Positions 6,999-15,823 are shown, counted from the stretch's first letter. The stretch is DNA of 17,556 bases from UBA1067 sp963661055 (GCA_963661055.1 CAVLAC010000036.1:1-17556); one strand, 5' to 3'. Numbers and translations are program-made. The notes: a model not told the origin generated them from the letters alone.

Positions 6999-8468
6999 CT
7001 AGCGAACCGTTATTATGACGCCTGCGTGGGTTGGATCATATGGAGAAGAGCGATGTACTAAATAGGCTTTGCGTTGCTTTTGGCTATTTACATACACGCC
7101 AAAGCAACGAGCACGATCCTTCTCGTTTAGCGCGGCAAGTTCGGCTTCCGTCGCTAAAGAGGCAATGCTCGTCCATAACGCCCCACTCGCTGTATCTTCC
7201 ACTAGATTTGTCGAGGCATAGATTATACATTTGGGACCTGCTGGCACACCCTCAAGTATCTTATTGAGGATATCGGCGGAAGGACAATACCCCTTAAACC
7301 AAATATTGGTTAAAAAGGAGCAATTAAGAAAGATATGTCCGCTAGAAGAAGTCTCCACTTTCTTACTTCCAAATATGATAGAACCTAATTTTGTTTGATT
7401 ATCAAATATCCCCTCATAAGCATTTGTAAATGAGGCTCCGAATATCACCGCTTCTAACCCTGCCTTGCTTTTTGTATCAGCGTTATATAGTCCAAATGCA
7501 GCTGAACCAATATTCTGAATCTTTGGCAGAATGAGATTCCCTGAAACAGGTGCATCCCTAAATGCTTGCGACCCGATATTTGTAACTGATGAATTTACGA
7601 TTAAGGAAATGTCAGAGACAAGATTTGTGCATCCAATAAATGCATTGCCTAGTATACAATTTAGATTGGGGCATCCGCTAAAGTCAGCTTTCTTAAGATT
7701 ATAGGAATTAACAAAGCATGAAGCAGGTATCGTCGTTAACGGACCTGACACATTAACACTTTCTAACCATACCTCTCTTCCGTTAGATACATTAGAGAAA
7801 CTAAATGCCTCTGTGCCCAAGTTCTCGAGATTTGTAAGTGTAATTGAGCCCTTTAACGGGACTTTATAAAACGCCGCTGCCCCTATGTTTGTGACCGCAG
7901 AGTTAATAAGGAGAGTCGCGTCCGCTTGAAAATTAGTGCAACTACTAAAGCATCTATCATCAAAAGACCTAAGATAGGGGAATGTATTTGGTTTTAGAGT
8001 TTTTAATGGAGTACGCAACGCCCATTTTGCTGGGAAGCGCGTAATATTAGGTGAGATCACGATGTTAGTCACATAAAGAGCAGGGTAATTGCCCTTCTTG
8101 TCGGCTACAGTTGCTGTGAACATATTTGTTGATAAATCAAAGACATCTGGTCCTATAAACTCACAGCAAGTCTGGGCAAACTCAGAAGCCGAAACCGAAA
8201 TAACTGAATATCCAGTATCCCCCTTTGCCGTTGTGAAATCTATCTTTTTAGCGCTCTTTGCATTCTTAGAGGTAATCTGCCAGCCTGTAACACTTTCTCC
8301 TGTGCCGTCCTTCAGAGTGACCAAGCTCACCGAGAACTTACATTGTGCATCACTTGGTGCATCATTCGTAAGAACTCCTTCAGTATAAAACCACTTGGCC
8401 TGCGCTGCCGAAAAGAAAAACACTCCTACCAGAAAGGCAAGGAGCTTAAACCTTATATGTGTTTCCAT
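6999..8468 (-). CDS. Exported BspA-like leucine-rich-repeat protein
   Basis: This 489-residue protein begins with a signal peptide (basic start, then LLAFLVGVFFFSAAQA, likely cut after Ala24). From about 140 to 400 it has irregular BspA/LRR_5-type repeats with recurring phrases such as SVTNIGSQAFRDAP, NLENLGTEAF and KIQNIGSAAF. Proteins of this family sit at the cell surface and bind proteins or host surfaces; here that is inference. The last 90 residues have no repeat and no sorting signal that I recognise. I chose the ATG at 8468, because an upstream in-frame ATG at 8486 coincides with the predicted transcript start and would add residues before the signal peptide. The DNA is visibly AT-richer than its neighbours, which may mean recent acquisition. 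Confidence 0.85.
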   Translation of the reverse strand: METHIRFKLLAFLVGVFFFSAAQAKWFYTEGVLTNDAPSDAQCKFSVSLVTLKDGTGESVTGWQITSKNAKSAKKIDFTTAKGDTGYSVISVSASEFAQTCCEFIGPDVFDLSTNMFTATVADKKGNYPALYVTNIVISPNITRFPAKWALRTPLKTLKPNTFPYLRSFDDRCFSSCTNFQADATLLINSAVTNIGAAAFYKVPLKGSITLTNLENLGTEAFSFSNVSNGREVWLESVNVSGPLTTIPASCFVNSYNLKKADFSGCPNLNCILGNAFIGCTNLVSDISLIVNSSVTNIGSQAFRDAPVSGNLILPKIQNIGSAAFGLYNADTKSKAGLEAVIFGASFTNAYEGIFDNQTKLGSIIFGSKKVETSSSGHIFLNCSFLTNIWFKGYCPSADILNKILEGVPAGPKCIIYASTNLVEDTASGALWTSIASLATEAELAALNEKDRARCFGVYVNSQKQRKAYLVHRSSPYDPTHAGVIITVR

Positions 8469-8492
8469 AATTGCTTCAAGTCTCATCCTATT

Positions 8493-8501
8493 ATTATATC
8501 A
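8493..8501 (-). promoter_or_regulatory. Extended -10 promoter of the LRR gene
   Basis: On the minus strand TGATATAAT reads from 8501 to 8493, a consensus -10 with the extended TG element. Transcription would start near 8486, giving a leader of about 18 nt to the ATG at 8468. Confidence 0.55.
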
Positions 8502-8563
8502 TATTTCGTCGCACGAGGGTAGGGGTTGCCGTCGCGCTTTCATCGTTTGCTATCACTTTCCTC

Positions 8564-8592
8564 TTGACTTCGTAAAACAGAAAAGGTAAAAT
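8564..8592 (+). promoter_or_regulatory. Promoter of the glycosyltransferase pair
   Basis: TTGACT (8564-8569) and TAAAAT (8587-8592) are spaced by 17 nt, each with five of six consensus bases. A second TATAAT at 8592-8597 overlaps the -10. The start would be near 8599, about 90 nt before the TTG start codon. Confidence 0.5.
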
Positions 8593-8605
8593 ATAATCAT
8601 TCTAT

Positions 8606-8648
8606 TTTCCTTTGTGTGAAAAGTGTTCGTTGAGCACACCTAAGGAAA
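8606..8648 (+). promoter_or_regulatory. Leader stem-loop before wecG-like gene
   Basis: TTTCCTT (8606-8612) pairs with AAGGAAA (8642-8648), and inside it GTGTG (8614-8618) pairs with CACAC (8635-8639). It lies inside the predicted 5' leader. No T-run follows, so it is not a clear terminator. Confidence 0.45.
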
Positions 8649-8688
8649 GTAGTTGAAAAGCTATTAATAGAAAGGTTATATTAAAGCC

Positions 8689-9462
8689 TTGAGACATATA
8701 GACCTACGAAAGTGGTTCGTTTCGGATTGCACTTCTAGCGAATTGCTAGAAGCGATGGCGGCTTGGCGGTGTGATGGTGCGCGGCATTTTGTATGCTTTT
8801 GTGATGCGAATGGGCTCGCGCATGGTTGGCAAGATCCTGAACTCGCAGCAGCCTATCGTGCGGCAGATGCGGTTCTTGCGGATGGTGCTGCCACAAAGTT
8901 GCTCGCGCAAATCAGTGGCGGCAAGCTACCAGAGCGTGTGATAGGGCCACACCTCTTCCCGCAGGCACTTGCCTATGGCATTTCGCGTCATTGGCGGCAT
9001 TTCTTCTATGGTGCAGGGCCAGGTGTTGCGGATGCCCTCGCGGCGAAAATGCGCGAGCGCTTTCCGGGAGTAGAGATTGTCGGAACTTATACGCCGCCCT
9101 TTGGCGATGTAACGGAATCTGAATGGGCGCGGCAGAAAGCGGTCATTGCGGAGGCTCGCCCCGACTTTGTTTGGGTTGCTCTGGGGAGCCCGAAGCAAGA
9201 GAAGTGGTGTGCGCGGCACATTCAAGAGCTTGGCGCGGCAGTTCTTCTGCCTGTGGGCGCAGTATTTGACTTTTATACGGGACGAGTTCCGCAAGTCCCT
9301 GAGTGGGTGCATCGCGCAGGGCTCTGTTGGTTGTGGCGACTTTTGACTGGCGGCAAACGGACCTTCCGTCGTAATATGTGGTGTCTGCCGCGCGCGGCGG
9401 CAATCCTAATTTCGGAGTTTATTCGTTTGAGGGTACTGCGTAGACCCCTGAGATCAGAATGA
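8689..9462 (+). CDS. WecG/TagA/CpsF-family glycosyltransferase
   Basis: Enzymes of this GT26 family add N-acetylmannosamine or a related sugar to a lipid-linked sugar on the inner face of the membrane, during wall or surface polysaccharide synthesis. The 257-residue protein has the family blocks in order: NGL (41-43), LADG with Asp65 at the place of the proposed catalytic base, RVIGPHLF, FYGAGPGVADALA, VALGSPKQEKW, VGAVFDFYTGRVPQ and a basic, partly hydrophobic tail from about 220 that probably contacts the membrane. Length is usual. The start is a TTG at 8689; an in-frame stop at 8668 limits any extension, and AAAGG at 8671-8675 is the likely, rather distant, ribosome site. It overlaps the next gene by four bases. 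The exact donor sugar cannot be told. Confidence 0.9.
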   Translation: MRHIDLRKWFVSDCTSSELLEAMAAWRCDGARHFVCFCDANGLAHGWQDPELAAAYRAADAVLADGAATKLLAQISGGKLPERVIGPHLFPQALAYGISRHWRHFFYGAGPGVADALAAKMRERFPGVEIVGTYTPPFGDVTESEWARQKAVIAEARPDFVWVALGSPKQEKWCARHIQELGAAVLLPVGAVFDFYTGRVPQVPEWVHRAGLCWLWRLLTGGKRTFRRNMWCLPRAAAILISEFIRLRVLRRPLRSE

Positions 9463-10982
9463 GAGCAACGCTTTTTACAGCCCTAAAGCCTGCCCAAGGT
9501 GATGTAGCGCGGATACAGTCTGTCGCCCTCGCCAATTGGCGCGAAAGATTGCCTAATTGTGAGATTATAACCTTCGAAGGAGAACCGCCATTGTTTGCGG
9601 AAGTTATCCGTCGAAGTGCCGCGTGCGAGGGGGATGTTATTATTTATGCTAATGCGGATATCCTCTTCGCTCCCGAAATTGGTGCAATAGTAGAATGGAG
9701 TGCGGAACAAAAGAGGGATTATCTTATTGTGGGGCGACGCACAGATATTCTCGCGGGTGGACAGCGCGAAGTGCACCGTCCGAGCGGGATGGATTACTTC
9801 ATTTTCCGTAAAGGGATGTTCTCCGATTTGCCCGAGACGCGTGTGGGGCGCGCTTATTATGATTCAGCATTGCTTGCTTATTGTTTGCGACGGAAAATCT
9901 GCGTAATAGATGCCTCGGGTGTATTGGAAGTCCTCCATCAATATCATGATTACGGACATCTCGCGGGTGGACGCAGTGAGGTGTTTGGCGGCGCGGTAGC
10001 TCGCGCAAATAAGCAAAACAATCGCTTGCTCGATTTCGGTCCACATATCGCAGATGTGCGAGAACAGTTTGTTTGGCGTGGCGAGAGTCTTAGTGTCGTC
10101 CCCAAGCGGGTTAATCTTCTGCGGCGATTAGGTCTTTGGGGGCTTTGGAATCGCATTTATCGCGGCGGTTTGGGATTCTGGGGCATTCATAGGTATTATG
10201 GCAATAGGGGCGCGTGCTTTTTGACGCGGTGTAAAGTTGAAAAGTGGTCGCCTAATAGCAATGTCCGTCAACGATTTAATCAAATAGTGACTGCACCTAA
10301 AGGAATTTGGACGGGATTTGACTTTCCTTGTATGTGGGCGGGATGGCGAGAAGCGCGGCGTAAGCGCGAGAGATGGACACTCTTTCTGTGGGATCCGCCC
10401 AGTTTAGGGCACCGCGATAAGTTTCCTCCGTTGCGTTGGGTGATTGACTGGGTCTTTCGTTGGTTTGCTCGGCGATGTGATAGCCTCGTCTTAAATATCC
10501 ATCCTGGGCTTCTCCAAGAGATTGGCTATGTGCCTCACGCGGGTCAGCGTGTGGAGTTTAGAATGCAAGATGCGTTTGGGGGGCTTGAGCCGACGCCACA
10601 AGTGGAAATGCCGCGTTATGATTATGACATTGGCATTTTGAGCAAGGAGACCCCCGCGAAGGGTGCGAAGTTAATGGCTAGTGCGTTAAAAGAATTGCCA
10701 GATGTGACTTGTAAATGGGTGCATAATAGGCCTCAGGAAGAAGCCTTCGCGCTACTTCGTAAGTGCCGCGTATTGGTTGTGCCGTATTTGCCTGTGCGGT
10801 CATTGAAGTGGAATTATCCGCTGAAGCTATTTGAGTATTTGCAACTCGGGCGGCCAATTTTAGCTTCTGACAATCCAGGGAATGCCGCCGTCGCCGCACG
10901 ATTCCCTGAGCGGATTCTCCTTTTTAAATCTGGCGACGCACATTCGTTTGTGACTCAGTACAAAGCACTAAGCGCGCGTTAG
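9459..10982 (+). CDS. Two-domain glycosyltransferase
   Basis: The 507-residue protein seems to join two glycosyltransferase folds. The first 200 residues look GT-A-like: a Rossmann start (RATLFTALKP), a DxD-like NADI at 65-68, and MDYFIFRKGMF plus YYDSALLAYC further on. From about 270 to the end the protein looks like a GT-B enzyme: LFLWDPPSLGH, then a C-terminal half with YDIGILSKETPAKGAK, CRVLVVPY and KLFEYLQLGRPILASDN, which matches the GT4-type nucleotide-sugar lobe. Its ATG overlaps the upstream gene (ATGA), so both are probably made together and act on the same glycan. I cannot name substrates. A middle linker (about 200-270) is basic and rich in Arg, Trp and Gly. The fusion is an assignment by eye; the C-terminal part is the surer half. 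Confidence 0.75.
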   Translation: MRATLFTALKPAQGDVARIQSVALANWRERLPNCEIITFEGEPPLFAEVIRRSAACEGDVIIYANADILFAPEIGAIVEWSAEQKRDYLIVGRRTDILAGGQREVHRPSGMDYFIFRKGMFSDLPETRVGRAYYDSALLAYCLRRKICVIDASGVLEVLHQYHDYGHLAGGRSEVFGGAVARANKQNNRLLDFGPHIADVREQFVWRGESLSVVPKRVNLLRRLGLWGLWNRIYRGGLGFWGIHRYYGNRGACFLTRCKVEKWSPNSNVRQRFNQIVTAPKGIWTGFDFPCMWAGWREARRKRERWTLFLWDPPSLGHRDKFPPLRWVIDWVFRWFARRCDSLVLNIHPGLLQEIGYVPHAGQRVEFRMQDAFGGLEPTPQVEMPRYDYDIGILSKETPAKGAKLMASALKELPDVTCKWVHNRPQEEAFALLRKCRVLVVPYLPVRSLKWNYPLKLFEYLQLGRPILASDNPGNAAVAARFPERILLFKSGDAHSFVTQYKALSAR

Positions 10983-11069
10983 TTTACACGCTGGGCAGGG
11001 GCGCTTGGCTATGTAATTGACGAAAGAGTGGGTTGCGGAGAAAGCATAAAAACTCTTGCGTCCGTTGCG

Positions 11070-11098
11070 TTGCAGGTAAAACGCAAGTTTGCTATAAT
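11070..11098 (+). promoter_or_regulatory. Promoter of the GH38-like / uxuA-like operon
   Basis: TGCTATAAT (11090-11098) is a perfect extended -10; TTGCAG (11070-11075) sits 17 nt upstream as a weak -35. CTTGCGT (11055-11061) and ACGCAAG (11081-11087) form an inverted repeat that spans the -35, a possible operator or the end of the upstream transcript. The leader would be about 58 nt. Confidence 0.55.
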
Positions 11099-11162
11099 AT
11101 TTAGTGTTTATCTGGCGTATTGAGGCGCTAGGAAGCGCTATCTATTTGAAAGGCAGAGAAAG

Positions 11163-14100
11163 ATGAAGAAAAGTGTGCTTATTGCCGCTGTTTTGATGCT
11201 ATTTGCAGGGGCTTATGCCGCGCCACAGAAGGCGGGGTTAACTGCCTATTCTCTTCTGACGCATGACGGACGCCGCCTTGTCTCGTGCCATAAGGGCACA
11301 AATACGGTTTTCTCACTTGTCCCGACGAACGCACTTCCTGAGGGGCTCCCACCCGTCCGTGAATGGACTCTTTATGCGGTGAAGGCAACCCATACGGATA
11401 TTGGGCTTCACAATTCGCAATACATCCAGCGGCACGGGAGTGTTGTGCGGATGGATGAAGCGCGGCACTTAATTGCGAATGACCCTGCGGACTCTGACCC
11501 TGGCGCGTTTCGGTATATTGTGGAAGGCGCGTGGTTCTGGGGAAACTATCCGTTAGATAAGGGAGAGAATGCCGCGCGGCAGATTGTGGCGGATGAGCTG
11601 CGGCGCGGACGGCTTGATGTGGGCATTTCTTGTGCGGGCAATCATACCCACCTTTATGGCTTCGAGGAGCTTTTCCGTAGCGCCTATACGAAGCGCGAAC
11701 TTGAGACGAATTGGGGCATTAAAACCCACACAATGTTGATGACGGATAACCCCGGTATGAGCTGGAGCCTTGTCGCACCTTACGCGGCGGCGGGATTTGA
11801 GAATATTCTCTTTAGTCCGAACCAGTGGAATCCGCATCCGTCAACCATTTGGACGCGGGATGATTCCATCCCTGGTGCCACATGGAATCCTGACGCGGGT
11901 GGCGGTGGCAATCGCATAGATGTCCGTTGGGAGTCGTCCGTCCCAATGGTATTTTGGTGGGAAGCCCCGAATGCGGAAGCGCGGCTTCTTGTTTGGACGA
12001 GCACCCACTACGACTTTGGGGCTGCGGCATTTGGCTTGCGTTCGACTTGTCCGAAGGAAGAAATCCTGCCGCTCGAAGCGATTGAGCCGATAATGGCGCG
12101 GCAACTCAAGCGGATGGAAGGGCGGTATCCGTATGATGTATGGCTTTATTCGGACTATGGGGATGATGAAATTCCGACGACACGCCAAAGCGACCTCTTT
12201 CGGGAATGGAACAAGAAGTGGAAATGGCCGCAATTGCGCACCTGCGGAAAGCTTGATGAGCCTTTTGACCGTCTAAAAGCCTCTTGGGGCGACCAGATTC
12301 CCGTTTTGCGCGGCGAAATGACGAGTGGATGGCTTCAGCACGCGGCGAGCACCCCCGAACTCCTTGCCCGTAAATTCGCGGCAGATCGTGCCTTGCCGCT
12401 TGCCGAATCGGTTGCCTCCGTTGCCACGGCTCAGAAGGGCGCAGCATATCCCGCCGCCGCGCTTGACCACGCGTGGAAAGCGCTCATTTGGAATGATGAG
12501 CACTCTTATGGCACAAGCGGATACCAAGGGCGGCGCGTCTTTGAGACTTGGATGCAACATCGTGATTGGATTGAGCGTGCGGAGCGGGTTGCCTCTAATC
12601 TGCTTGCCCAAGCCGATTGCCCTCGCGCGACTGCCGAGCGGCTGGTTCTCTGTAAGAATGGAGTGACGGAAAATGATTGGTATCGCCTCGTCGTCACCAA
12701 TGGTGTTGTTTATTCGCTTTATGATAAGGAACTCGGGCGCGAACTGCTCGCGGCACCCGCTAATGAGTTCCGTTATACCCGCGACAACCATAAGACTTGG
12801 GAGAAAGCCCCCGACGCGGCACTTGGCGCGGAAGTGACGCGGAGCGTGTGGCTCGCGGCAGATGAAAAGAAGATCGTCTTAGAAACGGACTTCTCGCACG
12901 CCCGAGACCTCTTCAACACCAACCGCTATGACCGCTTTGGGTATATGGCGTTCCCGTTTGCCGTGCCTAGCTTTAGATTTGCCGCGCAATTGAATGGACC
13001 TGTCATTAACCCCCTGCGCGACCAGAACGGACTCGCCACCGATTCGTATGTGGCGGTGCGGGATTGGTGTGCCGTAGAGAATGACGACTTTGGCATTGCC
13101 CTTGTGCAGGCGGACTCTTGCCTCACTGAATTTGGGCAGATTCACCCTGACAAGACCTCATTTGGTGGCACGGTGGATTCCTCAGGCATCTTCAGTTACC
13201 TCTTTACGGACTGGCTACAGATGCAGAACCCCGACGGCGACAGCTTTAATCCGCGCTTTCGTTACGCGATTACCTCATATAAAGGCAATTGGCAAGCGGC
13301 GCAAGTGCCGCGCTTTGCGGAACGCGCCCTCGCCGCGATGGATAAGCTCCCCACGGTGGACGCGGCACTTTCGGGGGTTATTAAGGTTGATGCGCCAAAC
13401 ATCCGCCTTCTCACGGTCAAGGCGGCGGAAGATGGCAGGGGATGGATTGCGCGTTTTCGTGAGACGGCGGGGTGTCCGACGCGCGCTGTGGTGCGCCAGG
13501 CACTCGTAAAGAATGCGAAAGTGACGCGCTGCACACCTACTGAGCACGACCTTAGCGCGGCAGAAAGTGTGGGTACGGACTCCTTTGCGCTCACTTTCGC
13601 GCCTTTCGGCTTTGCCACAGTTCGCCTAGATAATGGAGACTCGATTCCGACCATCGCCGATACGGACGATGCGCCGTATGCCTATTCGGGGCTGATAACG
13701 CGTCCGCGTGCTGGGCAGGGCGAGAAAGATGGGCAGCTCTATGTGCTTTGGGGCGTGAATGATGCGTCCGACTTCGACCACGATGAACTTTATCGTGCGG
13801 AAGTGCCCGACTTCGTATGTGACGCGTCCACATTTGTGGCGAGTGTCACCAATGAGGCTCCACAGGGGATCCCTTATCGGATTATGCGTTATGAGGACTT
13901 GGGGCTCAAGAGTCACGCGCGTTATTGGTATAAGATAGTACCTGTCTACAAAGATGGACGGCGCGGCACGGCGACGGACGCTTTCTCGGGGCTGACGCGG
14001 GAAATGCTAGGCGAGAAGGTGTATGCCCTCGAGCGGACGGAAGGCACAAAGTGCCGCGTCGAGCCACGGGGTGGGGTTGTCACGAGTTGGTGTGCGGCAA

Positions 14101-14765
14101 ATTCTTCGGAAGAACTTCTGTTCTTGCCCAAGCGCACGAAGTGGGGTGCGGAAGAAGTGCATGGCGGCATTCCGATTTGCTGGCCGTGGTTTGGTAAACC
14201 GCCGCGCGAGGGGCTCCCCAAGCACGGGCTCGCCCGTTACGCGACTTGGAAATTGGAGTCGTTCCCTTCGGACGGCATTATTCGCGGCACTTTGGAGTCC
14301 TCGCCTGAGACAAAGGCGCTCTGGCCGTATGATTTCCGTCTCGATTATGAGGTGCGCCTAACGGCGGATGCGCTTATTTTGACGCTGACTGAGACAAATA
14401 CGGGCACAAATGCTTTCGAGGCGGCGGGCGGGTTTCATCCGTATTTCCGCGTCACGGACCCCTTGCGTGTCGCGGTGAATGGCAAGGTAATTACGGCGGA
14501 ATGCTATCGCGTAACGAGCCCAGCGGTGGAGCAAACGCGGCAGTTGAAGGACTTGGTGAGTGGGCTTACGATTACTCTTGCCGCTACAGGCAATGACGCG
14601 TGGTTTGATTGGAATCCAGGGCGGCAGAATACGCCACTTTGCAAGACGCTTGACGAGGATGAATGGAAGGGCTTCTTCTGTGTTGAGCCGTATGATGCCA
14701 CGCCCCATCGCCTCGCGCCTGGCGAATCGAAGACGCGCACCTTGACGCTGAAGGCTACGAAATAA
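11163..14765 (+). CDS. Secreted GH38-like glycosidase fused to a mutarotase-like domain
   Basis: The 1200-residue protein starts with a signal peptide (KK, then a hydrophobic run ending AYA, cut near Ala20). Residues about 65-480 look like a GH38 alpha-mannosidase-type barrel. HTDIG supplies His77 and Asp79, TDNPG supplies Asp195 (the nucleophile and zinc-ligand position), WNDEHSYG supplies His447, and DYGDD near 331-335 may hold the acid. A beta-rich middle (about 500-830) and a fibronectin-like segment (about 835-940) follow. The last 255 residues look like a YeaD-type hexose mutarotase: HGGIPICWPWFG near 1000, PKHGLARY, FHPYF near 1092 and FFCVEPYDA near 1171. GAAAGG (11148-11153) precedes the ATG. 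It could release and epimerise sugars from glycans. DUF5054-type proteins are the main alternative for the N-terminus, and activity is inferred. Confidence 0.75.
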   Translation: MKKSVLIAAVLMLFAGAYAAPQKAGLTAYSLLTHDGRRLVSCHKGTNTVFSLVPTNALPEGLPPVREWTLYAVKATHTDIGLHNSQYIQRHGSVVRMDEARHLIANDPADSDPGAFRYIVEGAWFWGNYPLDKGENAARQIVADELRRGRLDVGISCAGNHTHLYGFEELFRSAYTKRELETNWGIKTHTMLMTDNPGMSWSLVAPYAAAGFENILFSPNQWNPHPSTIWTRDDSIPGATWNPDAGGGGNRIDVRWESSVPMVFWWEAPNAEARLLVWTSTHYDFGAAAFGLRSTCPKEEILPLEAIEPIMARQLKRMEGRYPYDVWLYSDYGDDEIPTTRQSDLFREWNKKWKWPQLRTCGKLDEPFDRLKASWGDQIPVLRGEMTSGWLQHAASTPELLARKFAADRALPLAESVASVATAQKGAAYPAAALDHAWKALIWNDEHSYGTSGYQGRRVFETWMQHRDWIERAERVASNLLAQADCPRATAERLVLCKNGVTENDWYRLVVTNGVVYSLYDKELGRELLAAPANEFRYTRDNHKTWEKAPDAALGAEVTRSVWLAADEKKIVLETDFSHARDLFNTNRYDRFGYMAFPFAVPSFRFAAQLNGPVINPLRDQNGLATDSYVAVRDWCAVENDDFGIALVQADSCLTEFGQIHPDKTSFGGTVDSSGIFSYLFTDWLQMQNPDGDSFNPRFRYAITSYKGNWQAAQVPRFAERALAAMDKLPTVDAALSGVIKVDAPNIRLLTVKAAEDGRGWIARFRETAGCPTRAVVRQALVKNAKVTRCTPTEHDLSAAESVGTDSFALTFAPFGFATVRLDNGDSIPTIADTDDAPYAYSGLITRPRAGQGEKDGQLYVLWGVNDASDFDHDELYRAEVPDFVCDASTFVASVTNEAPQGIPYRIMRYEDLGLKSHARYWYKIVPVYKDGRRGTATDAFSGLTREMLGEKVYALERTEGTKCRVEPRGGVVTSWCAANSSEELLFLPKRTKWGAEEVHGGIPICWPWFGKPPREGLPKHGLARYATWKLESFPSDGIIRGTLESSPETKALWPYDFRLDYEVRLTADALILTLTETNTGTNAFEAAGGFHPYFRVTDPLRVAVNGKVITAECYRVTSPAVEQTRQLKDLVSGLTITLAATGNDAWFDWNPGRQNTPLCKTLDEDEWKGFFCVEPYDATPHRLAPGESKTRTLTLKATK

Positions 14766-14776
14766 GGAATAGGGTT

Positions 14777-15769
14777 ATGAAACTTATCGAGTTTGTTCCG
14801 CCCACACCTCATCCGTTATGGAAACTCTGCAAGCAGATGGGGATAGATGATGTTGTTGTTAAGGTGAACCCGACGCTGACGGGACTTGCGGACCCTTGGC
14901 GGCGCGAAACGCTGAAAAAGATTGTCGACTCACTCGCCACTGCGGGGCTACGGGTCGTTGCGCTTGAGGGCGACCCCTTTGATATGTCGCCCATTAAGGA
15001 GTACGGAGCGCCTGGCCGTACGGATGCCGCGCGGGACGCGGCACTTGCACACTACTGTGAGCTTCTCGAGTCGATGGCGGCACTAGGGATTCCACTCCTC
15101 TGCTATAACTTTATGGTGGGACCTGGTTGGTCGCGGACAGGCGTTCGTGAAGGGCGCGGCGGAGCGAAGGCGACCTATTTCGCTTATGCCGAATCAGCGG
15201 ACGCCAAAGAGCCGAATAAGCCGCTAGTTCTCGATAGTGAAGCGGTTTGGGCGAATTATGAATACTTTATCAGCTATGTTATGCCGACAGCCGAGCGAGT
15301 GGGCGTACGGATGGGGCTACACCCCGACGACCCGTGTTTAGCGTCCCTTGGCGGCTATGCGCGTATCTTTGGGAGTGTCGCGGCATATGATCGGGCGTAT
15401 AATATCGCGGCGTGTCCGTCGAATGCGGTTACTTTCTGCCAAGCCAACTTCACGCTGATGGGAGTCGATTTGAAGGCGACAGCGCGGCACTTTGGCTCGC
15501 GCATTGCCTATATCCATGTTCGGGATGTGGAAGGGACGAAGGAAGATTTCACGGAACTCTTTCACGACCAAGGCAAGGTTGACCAATTTGCGCTTATGCG
15601 GGTCTATCGTGAATTGGGACTAGATGTTCCCTTGCGCGGAGACCACGTGCCTGAGATGCAAGGGGATAAGCTCCTCGCGCCCGACGCCGTGCCTGGCTAT
15701 TCAGTGCTCGGTCGCCTCTTCGCCGATGGCTACCTAAAAGCCCTCCTGCAAGGCACACAAGCACGCTAA
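14777..15769 (+). CDS. Mannonate dehydratase-like (UxuA family) protein
   Basis: UxuA dehydrates D-mannonate to 2-keto-3-deoxygluconate in the cytoplasm. The 330-residue protein keeps the family order: LHPDDP with His182, TFCQAN with Cys221, IHVRDV with His247, LRGDHVP with Asp289 and His290, and the end phrase GYSVLGRLFADGYLKALL. His182, Cys221, His247 and Asp289 match the known metal-ligand set. It is shorter than E. coli UxuA (about 394 residues), so the substrate may be another sugar acid or the protein may be a divergent TIM-barrel relative. AAGGAATAGGG (14764-14774) precedes the ATG, only 11 nt after the GH38-like gene, so the two are an operon. Released mannose or uronic sugars feeding this step is an inference. 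Confidence 0.8.
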   Translation: MKLIEFVPPTPHPLWKLCKQMGIDDVVVKVNPTLTGLADPWRRETLKKIVDSLATAGLRVVALEGDPFDMSPIKEYGAPGRTDAARDAALAHYCELLESMAALGIPLLCYNFMVGPGWSRTGVREGRGGAKATYFAYAESADAKEPNKPLVLDSEAVWANYEYFISYVMPTAERVGVRMGLHPDDPCLASLGGYARIFGSVAAYDRAYNIAACPSNAVTFCQANFTLMGVDLKATARHFGSRIAYIHVRDVEGTKEDFTELFHDQGKVDQFALMRVYRELGLDVPLRGDHVPEMQGDKLLAPDAVPGYSVLGRLFADGYLKALLQGTQAR

Positions 15770-15823
15770 GCGAAGCTTTAAGTTTTGGTTTTATAAACTC
15801 CGAGGGGCTACAAAAGCTTCGCT
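15769..15823 (+). other. 11-bp inverted repeat after the uxuA-like gene
   Basis: AGCGAAGCTTT (15769-15779) is the exact reverse complement of AAAGCTTCGCT (15813-15823), with a 33-nt loop. It begins at the last base of the stop codon. No T-run follows, so it may be an RNA 3'-end stem or a repeat relic and not a simple terminator. Confidence 0.5.
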
